From the NCBI RefSeq assembly GCF_020687765.1, contig NZ_JAJEWJ010000002.1:496001-560000 (forward strand): a DNA stretch of 64,000 bases, given 5' to 3'. Shown here in pieces: positions 63,476 to 64,000 of this stretch. Position numbers and translations under genes: made by a program. Within the stretch, counting starts at the first letter, position 1, and every line of letters begins with the position of its first letter. A model generated the notes under the pieces. That model saw only the letters and a program-made list of their open reading frames with translations, had not been told where the DNA came from and made no database searches. Source of the stretch: Sphingobacterium sp. FBM7-1 (lineage in GTDB: Bacteria > Bacteroidota > Bacteroidia > Sphingobacteriales > Sphingobacteriaceae).

Positions 63476-64000
63476 ATGAAAGTTGTTATAGCGGAAAAGC
63501 CATCTGTTGCGCGGGATTTGGCACGCGTGATGGGAGCTAAGGAGGTCAAAGATGGATATATTGCGGGTAATGGTTATGCTTTTACATATGCTTTTGGTCA
63601 TCTGGTGCAGTTGTGTACGCCGCAGGCGTATGGTTATGCCACGTGGGCTGTGTCTAATTTGCCGATTATACCACCCGAATTTCGTTTGGAAGTAAAAAAG
63701 ATCAAGCGGGATGGAAAGCAGGTAGATGATGCCGGGGCAAGTAAGCAATTGAATACGATCAAGGAATTAATAGCACAAGCTGAGGAAATTATCGTAGCCA
63801 CAGATGCTGGGCGTGAAGGAGAATTGATTTTCAGAAATATCTATTATTATCTTCGGGCAAAAGTACCCTTTAAACGACTTTGGATTTCTTCTCAGACAGA
63901 CAAGGCTATAAAGGAGGGTTTTGCTAACTTAAAAGACGGAGCGGAATACGATAGCTTATATATGTCTGCAAAATCCCGTTCAGAATCGGATTGGTTGATT
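63476..64000 (+). CDS. topB: DNA topoisomerase III (3' end outside window)
   Basis: Partial: the frame runs to the window edge with 175 codons. It begins with the TOPRIM domain MKVVIAEKPSVARDLARVMG and contains ATDAGREGELIFRNIYYYL, the acidic cluster of type IA topoisomerases; FGHLVQL follows the expected order. TopB-like rather than TopA because of the N-terminus KVVIAEKPSVA. The Tyr active site is beyond the window. Confidence 0.92.
   Translation, partial: MKVVIAEKPSVARDLARVMGAKEVKDGYIAGNGYAFTYAFGHLVQLCTPQAYGYATWAVSNLPIIPPEFRLEVKKIKRDGKQVDDAGASKQLNTIKELIAQAEEIIVATDAGREGELIFRNIYYYLRAKVPFKRLWISSQTDKAIKEGFANLKDGAEYDSLYMSAKSRSESDWLI

Overview
The window comes from a Bacteroidota chromosome, most likely Sphingobacteriaceae (Sphingobacterium/Pedobacter-like). 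Four things point there: many gene starts are preceded by the Bacteroidota promoter form (TTTG, about 19 nt, TAnnTTTG); Shine-Dalgarno sequences are few; the arginine genes look like the N-succinylornithine route known from Bacteroides; and succinate dehydrogenase is encoded as the three-gene sdhC-sdhA-sdhB type. I see no rRNA, tRNA, insertion sequence, phage or CRISPR array.

Layout. 1-1.4 kb: end of a serine beta-lactamase-like hydrolase and a CoA-binding protein. 1.5-16.7 kb: a long ribosomal protein operon (rplC to rplQ, with secY, map, infA and rpoA). It starts at its own promoter just before rplC, without rpsJ or the str genes, and several of its gaps hold strong hairpins or an internal promoter. 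16.8-22.2 kb: argD-argF-argB-proC-argE with a convergent Lrp/AsnC regulator. 22.3-33.1 kb: a possible kinase-fold protein, ruvC, a membrane-lipid neighbourhood (two flippase-like proteins, GT2 glycosyltransferase, PlsC acyltransferase, SDR, alpha/beta hydrolase), a lipoprotein, gmd and a coiled-coil membrane protein. 33.1-40.6 kb: a 1253-residue NtrY-like sensor kinase and sdhCAB. 40.7-47 kb: outer membrane protein, tadA, sodB, recA, nth, subtilase and small proteins. 47.2-50.5 kb: a second arginine block (GNAT-argG-argC). 50.5-51.6 kb: a gene-free stretch. 51.6-59.2 kb: lipoprotein, hem genes (hemL, hemB, a hemC-hemD fusion, hemA), a DUF2027-like protein and rbfA. 59.6-64 kb: argH, galM, dgt and the start of topB.

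The arginine genes form one pathway spread over three loci. The GNAT protein is the candidate N-acylglutamate synthase, followed by argB, argC, argD, the transcarbamylase, argE, argG and argH. The most interesting unexplained signals concern this pathway. A 44-codon reading frame before GNAT has all four of its arginines, each a CGA codon, in its last ten codons, and it ends inside a hairpin, which is what an arginine-sensing leader peptide would look like. The transcarbamylase carries Val at the residue that sets acetyl versus succinyl specificity. The 1.1 kb gap after argC contains a degenerate 63-bp periodicity.
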